DNA of 31,104 nt. Source: Campylobacterales bacterium (lineage in GTDB: Bacteria; Campylobacterota; Campylobacteria; Campylobacterales; SZUA-545). The stretch spans positions 1-31,104 of the forward strand of contig JAOXRY010000039.1 in assembly GCA_025800305.1 (NCBI GenBank). The letters run 5' to 3'. A program made the position numbers and the translations under genes. This document shows, piece by piece, positions 17,212 to 25,134 of the stretch; the first letter of the stretch is position 1, and every line of letters begins with the position of its first letter. The notes under the pieces are model-generated. The model ran no database searches, was not told the DNA's origin, and was given only the letters and a program-made list of their open reading frames with translations.

Positions 17212-17217
17212 ATTATA
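17212..17217 (-). promoter_or_regulatory. Candidate -10 box for mod
   Basis: The minus strand reads TATAAT, a perfect -10, about 50 bases before the mod start codon. No -35 is obvious. Palindrome 1 lies 13 bases downstream. Confidence 0.5.
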
Positions 17218-17235
17218 TACATATAGTTCCTAATT

Positions 17236-17241
17236 TATAAT
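17236..17241 (+). promoter_or_regulatory. Candidate -10 box for the divergent HTH gene
   Basis: The plus strand reads TATAAT, with palindrome 2 beginning six bases downstream, over the expected transcript start. A second TATAAT lies inside the palindrome (17252-17257), and either could serve. Confidence 0.5.
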
Positions 17242-17247
17242 AAATAA

Positions 17248-17260
17248 GGAATATAATTCC
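17248..17260. promoter_or_regulatory. Operator-like palindrome 2 (HTH-gene side)
   Basis: GGAATATAATTCC has perfect 5-bp arms around ATA and is followed by GAA, matching palindrome 1 at 11 of 13 core positions or better. Centre-to-centre spacing to palindrome 1 is 62 bp. Its place near the transcript start fits repression by a dimeric regulator, most simply the protein of the adjacent HTH gene. Confidence 0.6.
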
Positions 17261-17299
17261 GAATTTTTTTGATAGATTTTTTGGTGTAGAGTTTTTACT

Positions 17300-17491
17300 A
17301 TGAAACTTACTCAACAAGATAAAGCAAGACTATTAGGCATAGATCCAAGAACTCTAAGAAAGTGGAGAACAGAAAAAACATTTTTGTATAACACAATTAT
17401 GAAAGGATTTGCTTTTGATGAAATTGTTGAGGCGAGTCGTGAATCTTATGAGAAAGCTAAATCAGTACAAGAGAAGTTTCAAAATTCATAA
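17300..17491 (+). CDS. Small helix-turn-helix protein, likely controller of the type III system
   Basis: Only 63 residues. The N-terminal half (about 3-37) reads as a helix-turn-helix: LTQQDKARLLGIDPRTLRKW resembles the DNA-binding unit of phage-type repressors, followed by a helical tail (about 40-60). There is no sensor or enzyme domain. It diverges from mod across a 136-base region carrying two copies of a palindrome, one at each promoter, which is the layout expected of an autoregulated controller. Controller (C) proteins are well known for type II systems but are not standard for type III, so this role is inference. It is convergent with hipA, 21 bases apart, so it could instead be an unrelated orphan regulator. 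Confidence 0.75.
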   Translation: MKLTQQDKARLLGIDPRTLRKWRTEKTFLYNTIMKGFAFDEIVEASRESYEKAKSVQEKFQNS

Positions 17492-17512
17492 TTTCAGATC
17501 TGATTTAAAAGG

Positions 17513-18763
17513 CTAAATCCTACTTTTTAAAAACTTTTGATTCTCCATGAGTATTTTTTTATATAGGATAATGAAGTCTTTATCATATGCAAAATCAGGA
17601 ATCTTTTTAATTGCTATTTCTATTGCATTTGTAAGCTTCTTTTCAAATCCAGTAAACTCTCTTCTTAGAAGTTGTATAGATAAATTGCAATCTTCACATA
17701 AATCTTCAAAATCTGGAGTTACTAGATCCTCAAATATATATGTATCTCCTATTGCCATTGAAAGATCTTGAGCATATTTTTCTTCATAAGGCTTTAAGTT
17801 CAACAGATCGTAAAACGGGGCTACCTCTATACCCTTTTCATCTACAAAAAAAGAGATATTTTTTCCATGGGCATCTGAATTGTGAATAAGGAGATTAAAA
17901 AGGGTAAGCTTTATTATTTTTTGCTTTGCGATAATAGGAATTTTACATCTATCTAAAGAACTGAATAATGCTTTTAAAGAGACACCGGTTCTTATTCCTT
18001 CAACATCTTTTCCATGACCATACGGCCATTCATATTTTAAATCTGGTGGTAGGTTTAGCATTTGACAACTGTCAATAATGTGCTTTCTGAAAATCTTCTC
18101 ATCTTTAAACTCTCTATCAAACCTTTCAACTTCTAGTACAGGTTCTCCTCCTAGTTCAATGATCTCTACAACAGGGATGTCTAAACCCAATTCCCTTCCT
18201 ATTTCTAAGGATAAAAACTCATTAAGGACAAAGTTCGTTTTAGGCTCTGCAAATTTTAATATATGAGTCGATACTAACTCTCCCTCACCAAAACCATATT
18301 TTCCATCAACTTTAGCCACTGGAAGTTTCTGCTGCACCCCTGCGATACTTGCTCTTGGTTTTCCATCCCATATTGCAAGTCCTTTCTCTCTTCGTTCTTT
18401 TGCTCTTTTATTCAACTCCTTTGTTGTAATCTCTCGGAAACTTGTTTCTTTTCCAATACACTCTTCTTGAACAAAACCAAAAGCTCCTGTTGGTTCACTT
18501 CCTATTCTTGATAGAAGTGCAAATATATTACTTTTTGAAACTCCTATCGCCAAAGAGATCTCTTCCAAAGAATCTCCTTCTGGAAGAAGATTTGAGATAA
18601 ACCTAGAAACTTCTTTTCCTTCAGTGGTCTTTCCCAAAGGTATATGAAAAGATAAGGGATAGCCTACTTCAGACCACTCTTTAGTATATGTAACACTAAA
18701 CTTTTCATCTTTATACTGAAGGGTTCCTACCTCTTTTCCATCTTTACAGATCTTCAGATTCAT
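17513..18763 (-). CDS. hipA: HipA-family serine/threonine kinase toxin
   Basis: Toxin of a type II toxin-antitoxin pair, 416 residues, a normal HipA length. HipA kinases phosphorylate translation factors such as glutamyl-tRNA synthetase, causing growth arrest. Seen here are the Gly-rich loop with the autophosphorylated serine (SIAGVQQKL, from Ser139), the catalytic segment HNSDAHGKN (294-302; Asp297, Asn302) and the metal-binding Asp319 in APFYDLL. All are intact, so an active kinase is expected. The start ATG 18761-18763 lies inside hipB (20-base overlap) with GAGGGA as ribosome site, so toxin synthesis is coupled to antitoxin. The actual target cannot be read from the sequence. Confidence 0.95.
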   Translation of the reverse strand: MNLKICKDGKEVGTLQYKDEKFSVTYTKEWSEVGYPLSFHIPLGKTTEGKEVSRFISNLLPEGDSLEEISLAIGVSKSNIFALLSRIGSEPTGAFGFVQEECIGKETSFREITTKELNKRAKERREKGLAIWDGKPRASIAGVQQKLPVAKVDGKYGFGEGELVSTHILKFAEPKTNFVLNEFLSLEIGRELGLDIPVVEIIELGGEPVLEVERFDREFKDEKIFRKHIIDSCQMLNLPPDLKYEWPYGHGKDVEGIRTGVSLKALFSSLDRCKIPIIAKQKIIKLTLFNLLIHNSDAHGKNISFFVDEKGIEVAPFYDLLNLKPYEEKYAQDLSMAIGDTYIFEDLVTPDFEDLCEDCNLSIQLLRREFTGFEKKLTNAIEIAIKKIPDFAYDKDFIILYKKILMENQKFLKSRI

Positions 18764-19010
18764 TTAATAATCCCTCAAACTTAATCTTTATTCCTAAACC
18801 TTTTAAGATTTTCAATACACTAATTAATGTTACTCCTTTAGCACCACTTTCAACATTTACAAAAGCTTGTAAAGATACCCCGCATAAACTTGATGCAACA
18901 CTGATAGGTATGTTAAGGTGTGTTCTCTGGGCTTTTACTATTTTACTAATAGTTTGTTCATCTACTACATCTAACTCAGGAAAAGGTTGAGGGATCACTG
19001 TTTTTGCCAT
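18744..19010 (-). CDS. hipB: HipB-family antitoxin
   Basis: Antitoxin and autorepressor of hipBA, 88 residues, with an XRE-type helix-turn-helix at about 20-75 (ISKIVKAQRTHLNIPISVAS and following). HipB dimers bind palindromic operators upstream of their own gene and bring HipA along. Three such operators lie in the 132 bases between hipB and nspC, at an exact 50-bp period. The start ATG 19008-19010 has no strong ribosome site. The gene overlaps hipA by 20 bases. Confidence 0.92.
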   Translation of the reverse strand: MAKTVIPQPFPELDVVDEQTISKIVKAQRTHLNIPISVASSLCGVSLQAFVNVESGAKGVTLISVLKILKGLGIKIKFEGLLNESEDL

Positions 19011-19030
19011 TTTGAATCTTTAAATTATTT

Positions 19031-19048
19031 GTATAAATAATTTTATAC
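19031..19048. promoter_or_regulatory. hip operator 1
   Basis: GTATAAATAATTTTATAC is a perfect palindrome with 7-bp arms around TAAT, 21 bases upstream of hipB. On the minus strand it contains TATAAA, so a bound repressor would block the likely hipB promoter. The core AATAATTTTATA (19036-19047) recurs exactly 50 and 100 bp further on. Confidence 0.7.
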
Positions 19049-19079
19049 TAAAATTTATAAAAATACAACCAAAATTCTT

Positions 19080-19099
19080 TATATAAATAATTTTATATA
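19080..19099. promoter_or_regulatory. hip operator 2
   Basis: A palindrome with 8-bp arms (TATATAAA / TTTATATA) around TAAT. Its core AATAATTTTATA at 19086-19097 is 50 bp from that of operator 1 and in the same orientation. Confidence 0.65.
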
Positions 19100-19127
19100 A
19101 AAACTCACAAAAAATCTATAATAATTC

Positions 19128-19148
19128 TATATACGAATAATTTTATAT
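19128..19148. promoter_or_regulatory. hip operator 3, overlapping the nspC stop
   Basis: It has the same core AATAATTTTATA at 19136-19147, again 50 bp from operator 2, but a degenerate left arm (ATACGAA). It covers the nspC stop codon (19143-19145), so the repeat reaches into the 3' end of a core gene. Confidence 0.55.
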
Positions 19149-20261
19149 TCTGCTCTTAAACTCTTCATATCCAAAAGTTTTTACTACTTCTAGCTCCCCA
19201 TCTTTTTTAAGTATAGCGATAGATGGAAGGTTTACCCCATTAAAAGTTGTTGTCTTTACCATTGTATAGTGAATCATATCCTCAAAGATAATCTTGTCTC
19301 CAATTTGGATCTCTTTATCAAAAGAATACTCGCCAATAACATCACCAGCTAAACAGCTATTTCCTCCAAGAAGATAGTTAAACTTCTTCTCATCTGGCTC
19401 TCCTGCCCCTCTTACTTCTACCTTATAAGGCATAATCACAGAATCAAGCATATGGGCTTCTTTTGAAGTATCTAAAATAGCTATTTTCTTTCCATTATCT
19501 ATAATATCTAATACCGTTGCTACTAACACTCCAGTATTTAGTCCAATAGCCTCTCCTGGTTCTAAATAGACTGGAATATTATTGTGTCTAGATCTAAAAT
19601 CATTGATTATCTTGGTTAGATGTTCTGTGTCGTAATCAGTTCTGGTAATGTGGTGTCCTCCTCCAAAGTTCACCCATTCTAAATCTTTTATATACTTTCC
19701 AAACTTCTCTTCAAAACTGGCTAAAACTTTCTCCAAAGCCTCTGCACTCTCCTCACAAAGAGCGTGAAAATGAAGCCCATCAAGATCTTGTAAGATTTCT
19801 TCATCAAAATTTTCAATGGTCGTCCCAAGGCGACTATAAGCTCCACAAGGACTATACATTTCCACAGGAGAACATGAGATCTCAGGATTTATTCTAAGTC
19901 CGATAGAAGCTTTCTTCTTGGCTTCTTCTCTATATTTTTTTATTTGACTTACTGAATTAAAAACAACATGATCTGAGATCTCTAAAATCTCCTCTATCTC
20001 CTCCTCTTTAAAAGCAGGAGAATAAGTATGAACCTCTTTTTTAAACTCCTCTTTTGCTAACTTTGCTTCATTTAACCCACTGGCACAACAACCATGGAGA
20101 TATTTACTAATAAGAGGAAAAGTTGAATAAAGAGAAAAACCTTTTAAAGCAAGTAAAATCTTTGCTCCCGTTCTTTCTTGGATCTTATCTAAGATCTTTA
20201 GATTTTTTTCTAAAAGTTCTTCTTCACAGACGAACATTGGAGTGTGGGGAATATTTTTCAT
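19143..20261 (-). CDS. nspC: Carboxynorspermidine decarboxylase
   Basis: PLP-dependent alanine-racemase-fold decarboxylase, 372 residues. It makes norspermidine or spermidine from the carboxylated precursors in the alternative polyamine pathway found in Vibrio and Campylobacterota. The PLP lysine is Lys40 in LALKGFS. Other family blocks are VNFGGGHH, YLEPGEAIG (phosphate/PLP contacts) and GGNSCLAGD, with the partner-subunit active-site cysteine. The start ATG is 20259-20261, seven bases after the stop of the restriction enzyme gene, so it may be read from that gene's promoter. It is a core gene embedded between defence modules; the partner carboxynorspermidine dehydrogenase is not in the window. 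Confidence 0.95.
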   Translation of the reverse strand: MKNIPHTPMFVCEEELLEKNLKILDKIQERTGAKILLALKGFSLYSTFPLISKYLHGCCASGLNEAKLAKEEFKKEVHTYSPAFKEEEIEEILEISDHVVFNSVSQIKKYREEAKKKASIGLRINPEISCSPVEMYSPCGAYSRLGTTIENFDEEILQDLDGLHFHALCEESAEALEKVLASFEEKFGKYIKDLEWVNFGGGHHITRTDYDTEHLTKIINDFRSRHNNIPVYLEPGEAIGLNTGVLVATVLDIIDNGKKIAILDTSKEAHMLDSVIMPYKVEVRGAGEPDEKKFNYLLGGNSCLAGDVIGEYSFDKEIQIGDKIIFEDMIHYTMVKTTTFNGVNLPSIAILKKDGELEVVKTFGYEEFKSRI

Positions 20262-20268
20262 ATTATCT

Positions 20269-22737
20269 TTAATTAGTCAATAGATTTTTTGAGTATGGCA
20301 ATGTTTCTACATACTCATTTATAAAATCCCAATTCACACAGATCTCTTTATCCTTTTTAATAATTGGAAGTTCAATGATCTCATTTTCTAGCCTTTGAAT
20401 TCTCACTTGTCTTCCATAGCCATATTTAGAAGATAGTTGTTTTAAAATTGTCACTAAAAAGATCTGATTTACATCAGTTAACTCTTTTTTATTTTTGCCT
20501 TTTAAAGAAAGAGTATGAATATTATCATCACTAAAATATGGATAGTTATGATAAAAAACAGTTCCAAACATATCTATTGTAATTTGATTTTCGAATATTT
20601 TTTTCTTTGATTGAAAAGTGTCATAATCGATAAAACTAGTGATTCCATTATTCACTGCTGAAGCTGTAATAAGAGGAATTTCCCCTTCAACTCTATCAAC
20701 TTCAACTAACCTCTCTCCTTTTTGTATGTCAAAGATATCTGTTAATTTAAACTCTTGCCATTTTGACTTAGTAAAAAGCTCCATAGTCCCTTTTGATATT
20801 GAATCTGAATTGATATTATTTTTATTAAAGATCTCCATCAGACTCAACTCATCAATATTGGAAAACAGAAGATTTAACTCATTTTTAATATTAAAAATAA
20901 CGTTATTTTTAATTGTCCCTATAAAGTCATTTTCTGTTAGTAGTGAAAAATCATTTTTTTTGTGTGCTTGTAAGATCCACTCTTGATTGTCACCTATTGG
21001 CTTATAGACAAGGTTTACACCATCATGGTTTTTTTTAGGGTTTTCTAACTTTTGAAAAAGATCTTTTTTAACCCCTTTCCATTTATTGTAGACATCTGTT
21101 CTTCCCTTGTTTTTGGAAAGAACAAAACCATCATCAGAAAGTTCATAAAAAACGACTTCTTTATTATCATGTGGTAGGTTTGTTTCAAAAACAGCTATTG
21201 CTGTATGAGTCGATGCATTGGGCTGAAAAAGTTCATTGGGCATATTAATAACATACTTTAATGTATGCTTTGTAAGAATCCTATTTCTCTCTGTTTCATC
21301 TTTAAAAAATGTTGAAAGAGGTGTAATAATCACACCATATCTAGTAACATTGTCTAACATTTTTTCTAAAAACTGGATCTCTTTTTTTGTAGGGTTTGTT
21401 TTGTTGTCTTTCCCTCCATAAGGAGGATTGATAAAACCAATGGAAGGCTTTAGCTCTTCTAAAATCTCTGTCGCTTCTTTTGAGAAAAAGTCGATATTAA
21501 AGATCTTAGATTTACCATCTCCACGAAAAAGCATATTTGAAATAGCAAGAGAGTACATAGTATTGCTTTTTTCAAAGCCAACTAATTGGTTTTGTTTGAT
21601 ATTTTTTATTCTCTGTTTTTTATCAGCTATGGCAGAATTTTTAATCGTACCAATTAAGCTATTCATCCCAGAAATCAAAAACGCACCAGTTCCACAACAC
21701 CCATCAAAAATAATGTCATTTGTTTTAATATCAATAAGTTCAGTGAAAAGATCTGTAATATGATTTGGAGTTAGAACGATTCCTTTTTTCACATTGGCAA
21801 TTCCTGCATATCTTAGGAACTCTTCATAGAACTTTCCAATAATGTCGTAGCTACTTTGTTTATTAAAAAGTGGAATTACATTGTCTTCTAACTCTGTAAG
21901 AATCTCTTTTAAGATCTCTGTATTGTTTAAATCTGTATCTGTTTTTATAAAAGCCAATTCATTTTGTAAGATATTGATTTTATTGATATCAATATTTTCA
22001 TTGGAAAGTATATCTTCGATAGTTGTAGGAATGTTTCTTATGATGTTTTTTACACTCCATTGAAGATAGTTATCTTTAAAATCATTATGAAAATCAATTT
22101 TTTCATAAAGACAAATCATCAAAGCACTAAGTAGAACTGGTCTTTTTTGCGAGTCTATATTTCTTAAGATTCTATTGATCTCACTGGAGCTTTTTGAGAT
22201 ATTATTGGAAATTAACTCTAAGTCTAAATTTTCAAAAAGTGCAATGTAGTCCTCTTCATTTAAAAACTCACTGATTCCTATATCTTTTAGCTTGTCATCT
22301 TGAATGATAAAAGTATTGATTAAGTGGTTTAAAGGATCACTAATATCTCCAGAAAATCCAACTCCCAAGACTCTAAAATCTGCTAAATATTTTTGAGTTG
22401 TTTCTGGTAGTTGTGAGATCTTATCGGTTTGAAAAAATTTTAGATAGTGTTTAATTCCATCAACAGCAAACTCTTTTGGTTTATTTCCACTTTTTGACTT
22501 ATGATCTTTGATTTTGTCTTTGTTTTCTATAAGTATCAGAAGTTTTTTATCTTCATTGATATAGATAAGATCTGGCTCTCCTCTATGGTTTTCACTTTCT
22601 GATTTTGTTGCTTTACTTAAAGCCTTTTGAATATGTTTATTATCAATTTTTTTAGGAGTCCATGGTTTTGAAAATGAGCACTGATTTGTTAAGTAGTTAA
22701 ACAGATCAATATCAGTTTTAGCTTCATTTTTTCCCAT
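20269..22737 (-). CDS. Single-polypeptide restriction-methylation-specificity enzyme (type IIG/BcgI-like)
   Basis: An 822-residue fusion of three activities. The N-terminal nuclease has a PD-(D/E)xK site: Asp56 (GEPDLIYI), then Glu71-Asn72-Lys73 (LILIENK). The central HsdM-like N6-adenine methyltransferase has AdoMet motif DGCCGTGAF (345-353) and catalytic NPPY (437-440). The C terminus (about 645-815) resembles one HsdS target recognition domain, starting WQEFKLTDIFDIQKGERL and ending QVRIQRLENEIIELPI. There is no separate hsdR, hsdM or hsdS gene nearby, so modification and cutting are probably done by this one chain. The recognition site cannot be predicted by eye. A good GGAGAGG site precedes ATG 22735-22737. 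An 8-bp inverted repeat in the leader (22767-22788) may be an operator. Confidence 0.9.
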   Translation of the reverse strand: MGKNEAKTDIDLFNYLTNQCSFSKPWTPKKIDNKHIQKALSKATKSESENHRGEPDLIYINEDKKLLILIENKDKIKDHKSKSGNKPKEFAVDGIKHYLKFFQTDKISQLPETTQKYLADFRVLGVGFSGDISDPLNHLINTFIIQDDKLKDIGISEFLNEEDYIALFENLDLELISNNISKSSSEINRILRNIDSQKRPVLLSALMICLYEKIDFHNDFKDNYLQWSVKNIIRNIPTTIEDILSNENIDINKINILQNELAFIKTDTDLNNTEILKEILTELEDNVIPLFNKQSSYDIIGKFYEEFLRYAGIANVKKGIVLTPNHITDLFTELIDIKTNDIIFDGCCGTGAFLISGMNSLIGTIKNSAIADKKQRIKNIKQNQLVGFEKSNTMYSLAISNMLFRGDGKSKIFNIDFFSKEATEILEELKPSIGFINPPYGGKDNKTNPTKKEIQFLEKMLDNVTRYGVIITPLSTFFKDETERNRILTKHTLKYVINMPNELFQPNASTHTAIAVFETNLPHDNKEVVFYELSDDGFVLSKNKGRTDVYNKWKGVKKDLFQKLENPKKNHDGVNLVYKPIGDNQEWILQAHKKNDFSLLTENDFIGTIKNNVIFNIKNELNLLFSNIDELSLMEIFNKNNINSDSISKGTMELFTKSKWQEFKLTDIFDIQKGERLVEVDRVEGEIPLITASAVNNGITSFIDYDTFQSKKKIFENQITIDMFGTVFYHNYPYFSDDNIHTLSLKGKNKKELTDVNQIFLVTILKQLSSKYGYGRQVRIQRLENEIIELPIIKKDKEICVNWDFINEYVETLPYSKNLLTN

Positions 22738-22766
22738 TAACCTCTCCTTTTAATAATCGTGATTTT

Positions 22767-22788
22767 ATCAAAAAGTTGATTTTTTGAT
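22767..22788. promoter_or_regulatory. Inverted repeat in the leader of the restriction gene
   Basis: ATCAAAAA and TTTTTGAT are perfect 8-bp arms around a six-base centre. They lie between the putative -10 and the start codon of the restriction-methylation gene, where a bound protein or a hairpin could restrain expression. No regulator gene adjoins it. Confidence 0.4.
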
Positions 22789-22793
22789 TTCTT

Positions 22794-22799
22794 TTTATA
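22794..22799 (-). promoter_or_regulatory. Candidate -10 box for the restriction gene
   Basis: The minus strand reads TATAAA after AG, 57 bases before the start codon, in the 112-base space after the recQ operon. It is the only good box in that space. Confidence 0.35.
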
Positions 22800-22849
22800 C
22801 TACGATTCTCTAAAGGAGAAAAAATTTATTGCAAATTGTAATGTTTTAA

Positions 22850-23059
22850 TTAATTTTCTTGTAAAAATTTTTCAATTTCAAGATCTGCCAACTGATTAAC
22901 ATCTCTAAAGCTTTTATCAAAATGGCTAATAACAGAAGAAAAGAGTGGATGTTTTGAATACTTTTTATCAAACTTTACTCTGTCTTCTTGAAAAATATTA
23001 AAAAACTCAGATCTAAGTTCTTTCCACTGTTTGACTAACTGTGTTTTATCCTCTTTCAT
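22850..23059 (-). CDS. Uncharacterised 69-residue protein coupled to recQ
   Basis: Not recognised. A charged, mostly helical protein (Lys- and Glu-rich N terminus, then HPLFSSVISHFDKSFRDV and an acidic-helix end) with no signal peptide, membrane helix or cysteine. The ATG at 23057-23059 overlaps the recQ stop as ATGA, so it is translated from the recQ message and probably in fixed ratio. It may be a small accessory to RecQ or just a conserved follower. Confidence 0.7.
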   Translation of the reverse strand: MKEDKTQLVKQWKELRSEFFNIFQEDRVKFDKKYSKHPLFSSVISHFDKSFRDVNQLADLEIEKFLQEN

Positions 23060-25134
23060 GGAAATAAAAAATTATATTGAGAAAGATTGGCTCTTAAAGT
23101 TTGAAGATCTGAGATCTTTAGTCCATCCTCTATCCACTTTTTAATATCATCAGGAAATCCATCGATTAGAGGTTGATACAGTTCTTGCTTTTGCTCTTGG
23201 GAAAGATAACTATTTTCCAATAGTTTTTCAATATGACCAATAACAGTTCCCTCTTTAAGTTCTCTAACTTCACAGATCTCATTTAAGGATTTACCCTCTT
23301 CTATCAGTTCTAAAGTTTCTAGATAGGTTTTTGTCAGTTCTTTTTGGGGTTTTGGGTCAGTTTCTTTTATCTCTTTACAAAAGTCAATAAAGATCTCTCC
23401 ATATTTTTCCAACTTGGCTTCCCCTACTCCAGAAATTCCTAAGAATTCACTCTCTGTGGTAGGAAGCTTATTGGAGATCTCAATAAGAGTTTTATCACTG
23501 AATATAAGGTAAGCAGGAACAGACTCCTCTTTTGCCAAATTCCCTCTTAACTCCCTAAACTTTTCAAAAGTCTCATTTTTCGGTTCTTCTTTTTTATACT
23601 CTTTGAAAGATTTTTCTATAACGAAATGAGAAGCATCAATATCGACCTTTTCCCCCTTTAAGATCTGACGACCAATGGAAGTGACTTTGAGAGTTCTAAA
23701 TTCACCTTCAATAACCAAAGCTTCAATATCCAAAAGCCTATCAGCAACACCTTGCCAATGCTCTTTTTTCAGATCTTTTCCAATTCCAAAAACAGAGAGA
23801 TTATCATGTCCAAAGTCAAGGATTCTTTTTGCCTTTGAGCCTCGGAGTACATCAATAATATAAGTCTGACCAAACCTCTCTTCTGTACGAAGAACAGCAG
23901 AGATAAACTTTTGAGACTCAACAGTAATATCTTTCATCTCTTTATCTCCACCGACACAGTTATCACAAAGAGACTCACAAACTTCTATCTCATCATCAAA
24001 ATAATCAGCAATAAATTGGTGTCTACACTTGCTAGAAATAGAGAATCTATACATCTGATCTAGTTTTTTATAGTTGTTAGTTTTATAGGTTGATTCTGGA
24101 AGCTCGTCTATAAATCTTTTTTTTCCTATTTCATCTGCTTTTGAATAAAGAAGTAGAACATCAGATTTTAGTCCGTCTCTTCCTGCCCGTCCTATCTCTT
24201 GGGTGTAATTTTCTAAGGTTTTTGGCATGGAGGTATGGACAACAAAACGGATATTTGATTTATCAATTCCCATCCCAAAAGCGATGGTTGCAACGATAAT
24301 TTTCACCTCTTCGTTTTTAAACTTTGAAAAAATCCCATCTCTTGTAGTTGCTGGAAGTCCAGCGTGGTAAGCTAAAGTATCAAAGCCTTGCTTTTCAAGA
24401 GTTTCTGATAACTGTTCTGTCTCTTTTCTAGTAAAGCAATAGATAATCCCACACTCATCTTCATGGGTTCTTAAAAACTCTTCAATTTGTCCAAGACCAT
24501 TTCCCACTCTTTTTTGAGATCTAACAATAAGATTGTCTCTTTTCATTGTTGTTTTTAAGACTTCTGTTTTAATTGAGAGAGTTTTTAGTATGTCTTCTTC
24601 AACAGATTTTGTCGCAGTTGCTGTAAAGGCTGTAATTGGAATGGTTGGAAAATAATCTTTTAAAAATTTCAGCTTTCTATAATCATCACGGAACTCATGT
24701 CCCCACTCACTAACACAATGGGCTTCATCAATTACAAAAAAATTGATATTAGTTTTTCTAAGATTGTTTAAAAAATACTCTGAGGTAAATCTCTCAGGGG
24801 CAATATATAAAAATTTTAGTTTTCCCTCTAATAGATCTTCGTAAGTTTTATCATTTTCCTCATTTGTATTGATTGAGCTAATCATTCCACAAGAGATATT
24901 GTTAACTTGTAGATTGGTAATTTGATCTTGCATTAAAGCTATTAGTGGAGAGATGACAACTGTTGTGCCTTCCATCATCAAAGTTGGAAGTTGATAAATA
25001 AGGGATTTTCCGCTTCCTGTTGGAAGGATTGTAAGAAGATCTTGTTTCTCTAAGATCTTATCAATTGCTTTTTCTTGGATTCCCCTAAAAGAGGAGAACC
25101 CAAAAACTTTTTTTAAAACTTCTTTTTTTGTCAA
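23056..25134 (-). CDS. recQ: RecQ-family ATP-dependent DNA helicase
   Basis: 3'-5' DNA helicase for recombination and stalled forks, 692 residues. Walker A is LPTGSGKS (37-44); the DEAH box with the aromatic-rich loop reads DEAHCVSEWGHEFR (from 136); motif VI is QEIGRAGRDG. The zinc-binding region follows with four cysteines (SKCRH, then ESLCDNC), then a winged-helix part, an HRDC domain (about 515-590) and an extra C-terminal helix-turn-helix region (about 605-690) seen in some bacterial RecQ. The start is TTG 25132-25134, directly abutting the stop of the upstream exported-protein gene with no clear ribosome site, so translation probably depends on coupling. Confidence 0.95.
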   Translation of the reverse strand: MTKKEVLKKVFGFSSFRGIQEKAIDKILEKQDLLTILPTGSGKSLIYQLPTLMMEGTTVVISPLIALMQDQITNLQVNNISCGMISSINTNEENDKTYEDLLEGKLKFLYIAPERFTSEYFLNNLRKTNINFFVIDEAHCVSEWGHEFRDDYRKLKFLKDYFPTIPITAFTATATKSVEEDILKTLSIKTEVLKTTMKRDNLIVRSQKRVGNGLGQIEEFLRTHEDECGIIYCFTRKETEQLSETLEKQGFDTLAYHAGLPATTRDGIFSKFKNEEVKIIVATIAFGMGIDKSNIRFVVHTSMPKTLENYTQEIGRAGRDGLKSDVLLLYSKADEIGKKRFIDELPESTYKTNNYKKLDQMYRFSISSKCRHQFIADYFDDEIEVCESLCDNCVGGDKEMKDITVESQKFISAVLRTEERFGQTYIIDVLRGSKAKRILDFGHDNLSVFGIGKDLKKEHWQGVADRLLDIEALVIEGEFRTLKVTSIGRQILKGEKVDIDASHFVIEKSFKEYKKEEPKNETFEKFRELRGNLAKEESVPAYLIFSDKTLIEISNKLPTTESEFLGISGVGEAKLEKYGEIFIDFCKEIKETDPKPQKELTKTYLETLELIEEGKSLNEICEVRELKEGTVIGHIEKLLENSYLSQEQKQELYQPLIDGFPDDIKKWIEDGLKISDLQTLRANLSQYNFLFP

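Noticed and set aside
17186..17260. Site-specific recombination or attachment site between mod and the HTH gene
   Set aside because: No integrase is nearby, and the palindromes sit at promoter positions, which operators explain better.
19031..19148. Evenly spaced repeats taken as a small CRISPR array
   Set aside because: Only three short AT-rich palindromes, no cas genes, and their position upstream of hipB fits operators.
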